Assembly: GCF_019097595.1 (NCBI RefSeq)
Contig: NC_080722.1
Coordinates: forward strand, 17,526,630-17,590,629
Source: Hemibagrus wyckioides
Taxonomy: Eukaryota > Chordata > Actinopteri > Siluriformes > Bagridae
Length of the DNA: 64,000 nucleotides
Direction of reading: 5' to 3'
Positions 49,570-60,789 of the stretch are shown piece by piece. Numbering within the stretch: position 1 is the first letter of the stretch; every line of letters starts with the position of its first letter. The notes under the pieces were generated by a model. It did no database searches and was not told the DNA's origin. It saw only the letters and a list, made by a program, of their open reading frames with translations. The position numbers and the translations under genes are program-made.

Positions 49570-50400
49570 ACTCTCACCATTATTTTTTATTAGGAAAACC
49601 ACTTTGCTCTAAGGACAGCCTTAATCCTTTTTAAAATTAAATCCACAAGGTATTGGAAACATTTATTTTAGATTCTTATCCATGTCAGTATGTTTGCATC
49701 ACATAATTGCTGCAGATTTTTCAGCTGCACATTCATGCTGCGAATCTCCTATTCTACCTATTTTTCACATTCTAAAGGTACTAATCCATTCAGATCTGGT
49801 GACTGGGAAGGTCACAAAGTACACTTTGCTCATTGTCATGTTCATGGAACCAATTTGGGATGACTTTTGAATTTTTACATGGTGCATTATCATGCTGGAA
49901 GAAGCCATTTGCCAAATTCTGAACCTTTTTTGCAACAGAGAGTGAGATTCATCAGACCATGTGATCAGGGTTTTCCAATTTGTTCAGTTTTGTTGAGCCT
50001 CTAGCCTCCTGTCTTACCTGAGTTTCCTGTTTTTGCTATCATGAGTCCAACCATGATATCCATCTCAAAGTCAGATGTGTGGGCATTCAGAGATGTTTTT
50101 CTGATCACCATGGTTATAAAAAAGTGCTAATATGTTGCCATCACATTCCTGTCAGCTCAAACTAGTCTAGCCATTCTCCTCTCTCATCTCATTTCATTTT
50201 ACACACCATTCTCAGTGTGAGAAACTGTCTAAAAATCCCAAAAATTCAGAAGTTTCTGAAATAATCAAACTGGCCTCTGGCACCAGCAATCATCCCATGG
50301 CAAAGTCAGTAAGATCACATTTTCCCTAATTCAAGTTTTATAAGAACATTAACTGAAGCTCTTGACCTGTATCTGCATGAGTCTATGCATGATTGTATGA
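49570..50400 (-). mobile_element. Decayed Tc1-type transposon
   Basis: The + strand reads as the reverse complement of a Tc1-like element. It contains ctaatccattcagatctggt and gactgggaaggtcacaaagt, gcattatcatgctggaagaa, agattcatcagaccatgtga, ctctagcctcctgtc, tcagctcaaactagtctagc and ctggcctctggcaccagcaa. The interior matches the family whose deleted derivatives lie at 36791-37136 and 40346-41440. It is heavily mutated. Confidence 0.7.
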
Positions 50401-53299
50401 ATGTGAGATTTATGAGAATGAGTATATATATGGACACATTATACAGAGATTATACAAACCTCAGTACTATTCACAGAAGAACAGACTAATTATAATGTCT
50501 AGATTTTATAAAGAAGAAATTGAAGCAGATACTCTATGTATACTATGTGCTCTGTGTTTGTGTGTGTTTTATAAAATTTTATAAAATTAAATTATATGCA
50601 AAAAGTATGTGAGTGCAACTTGCCTATATAGTTAGACCATTTCTGTGCTATATGACATTTTTTGGAAGGTCTGTTTCCACAATTTCCATACATTTCAGCT
50701 AATTGTTGCCAACAAATAAATTGATAGTGGGCATTATTGGAGGTCTGAAACATCATATATTTTGGCACTGATGTGGATAACATTTATTGTCCAGCTGATT
50801 TTATTTCTGACAGTAAATTGCTGTAAAGTCCAAAGTTCTAAGTTATTAAAAGCAGCTGGGAAATGAACACATTTAAATTGGTGGCAGTAACCAGTATATT
50901 AGATATGCAGAAAGAAATGGGCAAATGAAACATCATTTGAAAACTTCTGCTAGGTTTTCAGGCCTTAAATAGATCAACTCATAGATTCTAAACTCATACA
51001 TACTAGATGAACAAAGAATGGCAGTGATGTGTTCGATAAAGCAAAGCATAACCTTGTTAAGAGGTTATAGAACCATACAAACTAATGGTTTGTCTCAGCA
51101 GGAGGGACAAGCAGAGATGACACATGTCTCTTCAGGCATGGTCTAATTTCCAAGTTTTATTTCCAAGAAATGGGTCTTTATTATAGTAGTCTACAATCTG
51201 AGATAATGCTTTAATAATAATAATCATCTCATTGCATTATTGCCTAATGGCCTAAAAACATTTTGACTGACGAAGGACTATAACGAAGAAGGTCTATAAT
51301 GACTAAGATCTAAGACTATTGGCATCTTTCTCCCTGGTGACATTTTTTTACCAAACGCCCCCAGCACATCCACCCACCCAGCCAAGCACACATGTGATAA
51401 TATCAACTTAGCGATATAAAGCTCTGAGTCCGTGGGCGTAAAAGAGGAAAAGCAATTAAAGTGTAATTAGAGTAGTGTGTAAGCTATGATACACTGATTG
51501 TTCCATTTTAACTCAACAGGCTACAAGGAAACAATTTGGAAGGCCTCACAGTGGTGAGAATGCGTACATTCTTCCCATCTTCATTGACCTTCTCCCATCT
51601 TCACTGGCTATCAAAACCTTGGGTTTTCTTGGCTGAAAGACACAATAACCATAAGGAAGAAGAGTAATCAATGTCTATAGGTAAGCAGGGTCAAATAGAA
51701 AAACTGTTTATTGAAATAAAAAAGAAATCATAATTGTTTTCTTCCTATTGCTTTCTTTTTGAGATTTTCTTTTGTACATCCTACCAAGCCTGGCACATGA
51801 AATACTGTCCTACTATCACTAATTATATGTGTGTGCTTTCAGGATGCAGTTTCTGTGCCTCCTTCTTTTTTATTTCAATCTCTCTCTCTTTCAGTCTCGC
51901 ACTCTCAAGTGTTTCAATTGCAAATTTGTGATTCAGGAGCTGTAAATAATGCTTTGGAAAGCTCAACCAAAAAAAAGGAAAAAAAAGGGCTTAGACCTTA
52001 ATTACTGCTCACCTGCATATCCAGCATAGCTACAAAGCTTAGACCAACACAACAGAGGACCTTTATACTCTCCTGCTTCACCGCTCTATCTCCAACGTGA
52101 CAATGCTGTACCTCTACCATGGAACCTGGGGGTTTACTTGCATAGCGCATAAAGCAAACAAGAAAAATATATTAAATATCCTGATTTAAGAATATGAGTT
52201 ATAGTTTGTTTTATAGTCAGTGTCTGCTAATAATAAGCACATTGGCCAAGAAAGCAGGTGCTGGGGTGGAGCTTTGCGGTTACATCTGTAATCTGTGCAA
52301 TTATCCATGATTCAAGATGCGTTTTCTGCTGGTTTAGTCATATGCCCTTTCTGATATGTATGTTTTGTGTGGTTTGTGTATACAGCCTTCAGCTGGATCT
52401 TTTCAAACACTTAGTCACACATCATTATTAAAGCTATCAGTGGAAAACAAAATATTTTACAGCATGGTGGTCATGTGTTTGTTAGCTTCTATGTAGACTG
52501 TGCAAAAATAATATAATCCATAATTTTCTCTGAGTTCCAGTGATAAGATTAATAAGTAATATACAAGTTCCATTTCATAAACTAATTGATTCCTAACACA
52601 AACAAGGTTGTAGAGAAATTTCATTAAATTGTAAAATTTATATTATAAATTGTACAGAAATAAGCCTGGTAGATGTAGGTAGAGACACTGACTGTGGGAC
52701 TATCCTGCCATTATCATTAGTGTAAGATATGTGCTGGCTTAAAAATGATATTTGAGATATACTTTATTATGTTTGACAGCTCATTTGAATACAAAACTCA
52801 TCTCATAACTGAGTGTTGTGAAGGAGGCTCTAATTAGCCCCAAATTCTGGGATTGTCTGAATAGGCATTTAAAAAAAAATCAGTGGTTGATTATGATTTG
52901 GAGGTTGTATTTGAGAAGAAGAAAACAACATGATCCAGACTGCATGAGTGCAGATGTCTTAGACATCACGATGTGACTAATATCCTTCTTAGAAACATAA
53001 CAGGCTACTTTTATATAACCATCTTTATTATTCATTTCTCTCTGATTATTTTTACTTAGGTTACATTTGTTGTTGTTGTTGTTTTTTTTTTTTTTATTAT
53101 TATCTTTTTAGGATAAATTGATTATCTTTTTCTCTAAACAAGAAGCTAGATATTAGTATTCAGACTGCAAGTAAACTCCCAGGTTTCATGGCAGAGGTAC
53201 AGCATTGTCACACTGGAGACACTGAGGTGAAGCAGGAGAGAATAAAGGTCAAGGAGCTCTTTGATTGCTTTGACAACTCTATTTCTTTCTCTCTTTCAA

Positions 53300-53338
<39 letters not shown>

Positions 53339-55570
53339 TGCACACACACACACACACACACACACTATCTTGTTGCCTTTATTAATATTATAGTCTTATC
53401 ACAACATTTGCCCACACATTTCCATTTCCCCTTCTCTCAGGTCATAGAGTCTGTTGTCTCTTAAAATCTTAATAACTCCCATGTCAAAACAGGAATATTT
53501 TTGGATAATAAAACACAAGCACATGGGGAGGAATGCACTGAAGCACTAGGCTTCTTTGGGATTTTTCAGTGGAAAATGTTTCACATTAAAACTCAATTAA
53601 AAATAAATAGAACATGCATGTGACTGTTGAGGAACTTCATGAATTATGTGGGAATAACAAGCAGGAAGCAGATGGATGTTTACATGTTTAGTAGTGGTTT
53701 AATAAAAGCTTTATAAAGGAAAGCGATACATGGGTTTGCATGTTTAATAATGGTTTATTAACATCCGACTGAATCCAGACAAAGAGTTTAAAGCATGCAA
53801 ATCTGAAAACAACAACAACAAATGATAAGAACAAGAGTTCAGAATCAGGAGAAAACACAATATTCAGAGAAATAAAAAGAAGCCACAATACATAAGTATT
53901 TTTATGCAAATATAAAAACAAGAAAAACTAGAAAACAGCTAGAAAAATAAACCCAGTGTTAACTCTTTGGCTCATACAGGAGTTATTATTTGTATATCAG
54001 CATATTATTCAGTAATATATATATATACATATATAATCCTAGTGTTTATATTATGATTCATTAGCTACAGTGAAAGCTTCAGGAAATGTCTGTGTTGTGT
54101 CTGTCATGAAATTAGATTGGAGGCTAAAATCTAACATTTATTAATAGCTCAACAATGAAGTATTAGGAATGAGCATTATGTTACAAGGTCTCATAAGTGG
54201 CATAATAAGAATGATGTGGGGTAAACTAGTACAGACTTAAAAGTTGCAAACAGGCAGCTTCTAATTGTTTTAAGTGTTTCAAGCCCACTGTGACCTTTGT
54301 GCTTAATTTCAATATTTTCTTAAATGGTAAAATAAAATAAAAATTATCCACTTTATTCAAGTTCATTACACCTTGACTGTATTTCACATGCTCTCTCTCA
54401 GTCACTGTTGAAGATGTGTTATGGATGTGTCAGCTAAGTGGGCTGGAAATGTAGGGGTGTATGCACCTGACAAGACTTACTGAGAGGCTACATGAATGAA
54501 TCTACACTCTGGGCTAGAAAGAAATCAGCCTCAGTCTTCAGGCCATTCTGTGTTTTTATCTTACAACCACTGGTGGAGATGTTGCACTTGGTTACACAAA
54601 ATTCTAAAATATTCCTCTAGATTAGTTTATGTAAAAAAAAAAAAAAGTTAAATGTATTGGTGTTGATGTATAGATGTATTGTAATTATGTCTTTATTTTA
54701 TTTTTATCTTTGAAAGACATTGTGGCTTATTGTGGATACCCCATTTATATTGGCTATCAATATCAAAAGTTTACAATGATGACTGAACCTGTGGGCAGTT
54801 AACATCACCAATAAACAAGCAAAGTGTTGAACTGTGTATTGGATGTAATTACAAAATAATTGTAAATACACTGTAATCGCAGTGGCACTATTATGCAAAG
54901 ACAGTATGTGCTTGTCATATGTATGTATTTACATGTGTGCATGTATGAGCACATAGCATATGTCCTTTATATATGTTAATTGATGGTATAGACAGGGCAT
55001 GCCACATGCCCTCTGTGTGTTCTAGTGTGTGTAAATAGTATGTGGCATGAGGTCCATGTGTGCATATAGGTGCTCTGGTATGTCTCTGCAATGTGCAATC
55101 TTTTTGAGTAATGGAATGGTCTGGTCCAAGTTTCAAAGACCACACAGCTGCAGAAACCTCTGATTAGAGAAGGATCAGAGCCCAGTTGCCTCTTGCTGCG
55201 TGATGGAGGATGGTGATGGTCGCCCGGCTAAATGAAAGGATCCTCTGTCGTTATCTCTCACATGCAGGCTCCCTATTGTGGGCTGATGCTGACACACAAC
55301 TACAATTTCAAATGTTTTGGTGACAAGAGGCTATAGTGTCTGTGCTGCAGTGTAGATGTATGTACTGTATTTATCTTTTAACCTTGATTGAATTTATCAG
55401 ACCAAATACAATAAATTATTTCTCTTACAACATTCACAAAATACAATACATGTGATTATACTATGTAAATGTGCAGATGTCTTTAGTATGTTTCTGACAC
55501 TGAAAATGACAATGCAGTTTCTTTAGTACAATACAATCTTTAATATTAATTTAACTATAAATAGATAAAA
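50401..55570. other. Intergenic, no gene recognised
   Basis: AT-rich sequence with a (CA)n microsatellite at 53301-53366, a short T-run near 53080-53095 and a small TA run near 54019. Locally GC-richer patches at 51340-51440, 52010-52140 and 55150-55300 could be conserved regulatory elements, but I can support neither exons nor function there. Confidence 0.55.
53301..53366. repeat. (CA)n microsatellite
   Basis: A CA run with two short interruptions. The open frames that cross it are artefacts. Confidence 0.95.
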
Positions 55571-55572
55571 TG

Positions 55573-55918
55573 CAACTTGGTGGTTAGCCAATTTGCCTCA
55601 CACATCCAGGGTTGGGGGTTTGATTACCACCATATTTGTGTGTGCGGAGTCTGCATGTTCTTCCCGTGCCTCAGGGTTTCCCCCGGGTTCTCCAGTTTCC
55701 TCCCCTAGTCCACAGACATGTGGTGTAGGTTGATTGACATTTATAAATTGTCCATAGTGTGTGAATAGGTGTGTGAGTGTATGTGTAATTGTACCCTGTG
55801 ATAGACTTGCATCCTGTCCAGGCTGTACCATGCTTTGTGCACTGAGTCTCCTGGGATAGGTTCCAGGTTACCTGTGACATACTAGAGTAAGTGGTGTACA
55901 GAATGGATGGATAAAATG
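55573..55918 (+). mobile_element. tRNA-derived SINE-like repeat
   Basis: The head has a Pol III A-box-like tggttagcca (55581) and a B-box-like ggggtttgattacc. The body has ggagtctgcatgttcttccc, ggtttcccccgggttctcca, tagtccacagacatgtgg, tgtaggttgattgacat and catcctgtccaggctgtacc. The end is agaatggatggat. This order is that of an abundant fish SINE-like repeat. Divergence suggests an old copy. Confidence 0.75.
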
Positions 55919-55919
55919 T

Positions 55920-56517
55920 GTGTCCTGCAGTTCTTTAATAAATAAAACATTATAATTGTTGCCAAATTGCTGTAGTGTAAGAGAAATAAAACACTGTTAT
56001 GTGCTGTATAAAATTTCAGGTTTAGAATTTCTCCATTTGTGATTATTTTCATTAAAGGGCATTTCCTGTCAAGTTTCAGTCCTTAAATAATATGCTGCTC
56101 TTATGCATCGTCTGCTTAACAGTTAGAGTGGTGGACCAGAAAATCTGAGACTATCATAATTTTTATAATCCAGTTATACTTAAATGCTGTCTCTTGTATA
56201 ATGCAGTTATTCTTGTTATAAATTATAACTGTAATGTACTATTGGCAAACATGCCTTCAAGCTAATGGCTTATAGTTTATGGGTGATTAGTCATAGATGT
56301 TTTATTGCTTTGAGAGAGCATGTGACTGTTTTGCACCTCACTATAATTGTGAGAACATTTAAGTTTTTATGTTGAAAATTGATGAAGGTGTGTTGTACTG
56401 CTGATGTTAAGATTTGTGACAAACTCTAAAAATAGTCCTTCGTGGAAGGACTTGCATGAAACCTTGAAAAAGCTATTCTATACTTGAGGGATTTTCCATG
56501 GTAACAAAGCAACTAAA

Positions 56518-56565
<48 letters not shown>

Positions 56566-57215
56566 CCCCTCTCTTTCTGTCACTCCCCAACCATGCTACA
56601 GACATTTTATCCTTTGTATAAGTATTACCAAATACCGACATTGTGAAATAAGTATATATAACTTTATAAGCAAATGTCTGTGCATTGACACAAGACGTTA
56701 TATTCCATTTGTTTTACTTTATTTTAGCTTATATTGCAATGTAGGGTGAGATGATATAAAATGTTTTCTAATATATCATGTACTTTACAAGGATTGTAGT
56801 CATTGAAGAATACAAATGGTCAGGTAGAAAGGTCAACAGAAAAAAAAGTACAAATGTCATTTTGGAGTTAGTGACCTAAAGCTTGATATTGAAAAATTGA
56901 GGGGCTTTAAGGAATTGTCATTTTTTTACAGCCAGAATTTTCCTAAATATTTATGGCTACCAAGAACAACATCTTGCTATATTGCTTTTGTCTCGATGAA
57001 TATTCTAGCAGTAAACAGTTTTCATTATAGATGAGTTCAGAAAGAAGCTTAATATCAAATAATTTAATGATAAATAAAAAAGCTTTCCCCAACCTTGGCA
57101 CCATCTTAATGAATGGCCACTGATTAAGAGAAATTCTGATACGATGGAGACATGGAAAGATTTGTCATATAATGTAGATAATTTACATACTGTCACCCTT
57201 TTTTACTGTCACCCA
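55920..57215. other. Intergenic, no gene recognised
   Basis: AT-rich sequence with a (TC)n microsatellite at 56519-56580. Confidence 0.55.
56519..56580. repeat. (TC)n microsatellite
   Basis: A TC run turns into mixed pyrimidine at its right end. Confidence 0.95.
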
Positions 57216-57219
57216 TCTC

Positions 57220-57308
57220 CAGGTGGTATCATTCCTGAAAGCGTATCCTTTTCAAAGAGCAAAACATCCAGGTGGTCGTATTTTCATGCTTTTATCCTTC
57301 TCCAGGTG
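57220..57308 (+). promoter_or_regulatory. Cluster of three CAGGTG E2-boxes
   Basis: The identical 9-mer ccaggtggt occurs at about 57219, 57268 and 57302. CAGGTG is the E-box preferred by ZEB and Snail repressors. The adjacent phrase actgtcaccc is also repeated (about 57189 and 57205). It is 2.6 kb downstream of the TMEM100-like stop codon. Regulatory role is inferred. Confidence 0.35.
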
Positions 57309-57385
57309 GTTGGATATTAACCTCTGTTTTGAATGTTGCAAATAGAGAGTCACTCTTCTCTCAGACATGCTATACAACCATGTAT

Positions 57386-57421
<36 letters not shown>
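57386..57421. repeat. (CT)n microsatellite
   Basis: An uninterrupted CT run. Confidence 0.95.
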
Positions 57422-57423
<2 letters not shown>

Positions 57424-57424
57424 T

Positions 57425-59930
57425 CTGTCACGCAGAGTTATTTTTAGCATATCGTGGCAGGCACCGAAAACAGTCTTTGTGGTTCTCTGTGGGGGAAGGG
57501 AGAGGAGGGAGAGTGGGTTAGGGGGTGGGGATGTCTGTGTGAATATTAATGACAACGCAAAAAAGGTAGAGTGCTCTTTTTGTCTGGAGAATGTGCATTA
57601 GTGCCGTTCTGATGAATTGCCTGTTCATCTGTAAATAAAGCATTCAAGCTTCCTGAAAGCCACTTACAGCCTTAATAAAGACAAGGATGCCTCACACATG
57701 TTGCATGTTTGTATTTAATACACTTTGTAAATAGTCATAAGTCTATAAATGTATCTATTAACATTGAACACTATAAAAATAAATGCATACAACAGACACA
57801 CACACACAGTATATATACTGTTTGGAATGAGGAAGCCTCTTCTTGATAGTCTTGGCCAAAAAGCTACATACACTATATTTATCCCTCAGCATGTGGCAGC
57901 TTTCAAAGTCACCTAAAAATCACCTGATATTTTTTCAGATAAAAAGCATACTGTGCATGGTATGTGGAAAATGTGTGAAATTTCTAGCTTGTATGCCATC
58001 CTTTGAGTAGAACAGCCTTTGGGTTTTTGATTGTTTTTTGGATTTGAGGTGCAAATGAGTAAGACATCTCCGTGCTGAATCAATTCCCATTTCACTCACG
58101 CAGACATATTAAGAGCAAATTAATCCAGAGTTTATGTGGTAGAATGTTATGCTCCATAAAGGACATGTATAGGTGTGCAAGGCATAATGTCACATAATGC
58201 AGGACTGGGGTTTAGCTCTGTGCTGATTTGTATTCCAAGCACGCAGGACTATTTCCGGCTGCTTTTTTATCAATGAATTCTCATGGAAGCTCCCCCTCCC
58301 TCCTTCTCCCATTCTCGCTTCCTATTCCCCTCCATTTTTCTTCTAGTATCTCTCGATAGCTGCAGATATAAGGGCATTGACAGACACTACAATGTCAGCA
58401 CACAGCTGAGGGCACATGGTAGAAACATTATTTGTTCATTCTTTCTTGTCACTTACATCAAGCCCAGGCAATTTCTGTGAAGCTCAGGTGTCCCCGTCAC
58501 TACTCTCATCATATCTGGTGGAAATGCTATTAATAGACATGAGATCGATGAGCTGTTATAAAAGAACACGGATGCTATTGTAACACTGGAACAACCAGTG
58601 AAAACTGATAAGAAAATATTGAATGTAAAAAGACAGGCAGGCACTGACAGAATAAACACTAGATACAAAATAGTCTTCCATTCTTTTCACAGAGATACAA
58701 AAAGATCTTCTAAAATATAAACTAACACTAAATTACAGTGCTTAAAGAACCAGAGATGAGACTTGTGTTCATTCTCCTTCATTCTTTTTTATACAGTAAA
58801 ATGACTTTCTGTCACAATATATTTAATAATCTATCAAGCTGGTAATACATTCATTTGTTTACAGAAAGTAAAATAATTCAGTATTCAACACAGTGCACAA
58901 CAGCATGACTAACCGCAGATGTGAGAGTAACACTCTAAATCATTGGACTGTTATCACCAGTTCTCTAGAGGTCTCCAAGTTCACCAGTAGAGATAGACCC
59001 ACTAATGACTTTTATGATAAAGCACTTTCTTCCATCAGTCTTACAGCAATGTAAGAACCCACTCAAATACCTGAGTGCTTTTACAAACACTGTGCAGAAA
59101 CACACACAAGCACATGAGACGACACTCATGCACACATACATTTTGCTTTTCAACAACACCACCAAAAATATAACTTTGCAAAAAGTACCTTACATCACCT
59201 CATACCTTCACCACTCACAACAGTTGAAAACAGTTCTCTCAGGCATGTAGAGCAGATTGTTAAGTATTAAGGATCAGTGCATTCTTTAAGTCTAAGTCTT
59301 CTGAGAGAACTTATGCTCATTGAAGAAATAACTTCCTTTTTCTTGCTCAGTGATGGATCTACTGTTCTCAGTGTTCCTTAAGGTTCCTTCTCTTACACTG
59401 GCCAGCTGTCAGTTTCTTAGAGAGATCCTCTCTTCAGTATTCCGGTTAAAACTGCTGTTTAATAAGCAAGCCAAATACTTTCCCTCTCCAAGTGGAATTT
59501 TGTTCCCATCTCTGTTTCTTGGCACTTTTGCCTACAGTAGTATGTATAAATGAGGCTTGCAGCACTATAAGGGACCTTGGTTTCAGAATGAAGTCCAATA
59601 ATAAGTTCACATAGAGCTAACTACATTCATGCAGCACAGGTCCTCAGAAATACAGTGCAAGGAGAAGTAGAATCAATTTCACAGAAAGGTCTTCTCTCAA
59701 ACTTCTTTTTTAGTTGAACTGTTCTATTAAGATCCTTATGCCACAAGGGCCTCCAGCATAGCCAGATGTTAAGTGCTGTTTTAAGATGTCCAGTACAGAA
59801 CATACCTTCTATGAAGGTCGAGTTCCTTCTATCAAAAAGAAAGACATCCTACAAAATGAAGTATGGAGGGACCGTCTCTTTCCTCTGCACCTATAGATGT
59901 TTCCTGTCAAGCAGGTAAGCATAAGAGTAT
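57425..59930. other. Intergenic or 3' UTR of the TMEM100-like gene
   Basis: No second gene is recognised. The part nearest 59931 is probably 3' UTR of the minus-strand TMEM100-like gene. I found no canonical AATAAA on that strand nearby; the variant ATTAAA occurs on the minus strand at 59463-59458. This interval also holds AT-rich filler and a G-rich patch at about 57490-57530. Confidence 0.45.
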
Positions 59931-59931
59931 C

Positions 59932-60345
59932 TCATAGTGTGCCTTGCTCAGCGCTGAAGAAAACTCCTTCCTTCTTCTCCTTCCTCTTTGCTCTGTGGAC
60001 CCTCCAACAGGCAGCTGCCACCAGTAGCATGACAAAGCCGACTACCAGCAGCACCAGGGACACAACTTTGGTTTGAAGCAGGGTGTTGAAAGTGAAGGTG
60101 ACACCTGTGCCTGCCATGCCTATCACCAGGGAGATGACTCCGAAGGGAAACACACAGCGGTACCAGGACTTTTCTGTTCCCCCTGTAGCCTGCGTAAGCC
60201 GCTCCAGAGTGGAAAGGTTCTCTGGAGTTTTAGGGGTGGTTGGGGGTGCTCTTCCATCTTGGGGCAGGTTGGAGTCAGTGTCCAGTGTTGGCAGCTGTGC
60301 ACTGGCTGGCGGGTGACAGGGCAGACGGCCGGATGAGCAGCCCAT
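59932..60345 (-). CDS. tmem100: TMEM100-like two-pass membrane protein
   Basis: Single coding exon for 137 residues, close to the usual TMEM100 length of about 134. In mammals TMEM100 acts downstream of BMP9/ALK1 signalling in endothelium and is also described in sensory neurons. The family core ATGGTEKSWYRCVFPFGV (53-70) aligns with the mammalian ATGGTExSxYRCxxPF segment. Two membrane spans follow, about 65-87 and 94-115, then a basic tail (WRVHRAKRKEKKEG). The first 50 residues are Pro/Ser/Thr-rich and do not match mammalian TMEM100. They begin MGCSSG, which fits an N-myristoylation pattern with a neighbouring cysteine. The acceptor-like ctcacagctcag ends 2 nt before the ATG, consistent with a 5' UTR intron as in mammals. 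It could be one of two fish paralogues (tmem100a/b). Confidence 0.82.
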   Translation of the reverse strand: MGCSSGRLPCHPPASAQLPTLDTDSNLPQDGRAPPTTPKTPENLSTLERLTQATGGTEKSWYRCVFPFGVISLVIGMAGTGVTFTFNTLLQTKVVSLVLLVVGFVMLLVAAACWRVHRAKRKEKKEGVFFSAEQGTL

Positions 60346-60750
60346 CTCTGAGCTGTGAGCCAGGTGAGAAGTGAACAGTTAGAGACCACTGTGGCTGCTG
60401 CAGCTGTTGCTTAATGAGATGATTCCTCTGCTGGTGCTCGTGCCTTCCTGTACTATCTTTGTCAGCGGGACGCATTTGCCTAGGAGGAAAAAGAGATTCA
60501 AAAGAGAGGGATTTAGAAGTAGTGAGGAAAAGAAGAGAGAGAAACAAACAGAGAGTATAAAGAAAAGGAAGGAGGGAGAGGAGGTAAGTACTAGCGTCAT
60601 GCCCGAGGGAAAGAAGACTCACACACGCACTCCTTCTCTGTGTGGCTGTGTTTGTGGTTGTAGTGTGTGTCTGCTCTGCTCATCTGACAGCACGTTGTAT
60701 GTTTTCTAGTTGAGCCGAGTGGAGTATAAGGAGCCAAGAGGAGGGTGGGG
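60346..60750 (-). other. Upstream region of the TMEM100-like gene
   Basis: Probably holds the non-coding first exon and promoter of the TMEM100-like gene. A donor-like ggtaagtac read on the + strand at about 60582 is on the wrong strand for that gene. No coding sequence is recognised; the reading frames here are in A/G-rich sequence. Confidence 0.4.
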
Positions 60751-60786
60751 CCAATGAGAGCAAAGAGGTCTTAGATTCCTGATTGG
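60751..60786 (-). promoter_or_regulatory. Two CCAAT boxes upstream of the TMEM100-like gene
   Basis: CCAAT occurs on the + strand at 60751-60755 and on the minus strand at 60786-60782, about 410-440 nt upstream of the coding start. A cAMP-element-like tgacatca lies at 60801. Paired CCAAT boxes are common in vertebrate promoters; use by this gene is inference. Confidence 0.35.
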
Positions 60787-60789
60787 TTG

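Noticed and set aside
55573..55640. A-box and B-box-like sequences that could suggest a tRNA gene.
   Set aside because: No acceptor or anticodon stems form; the sequence continues into a typical SINE body.
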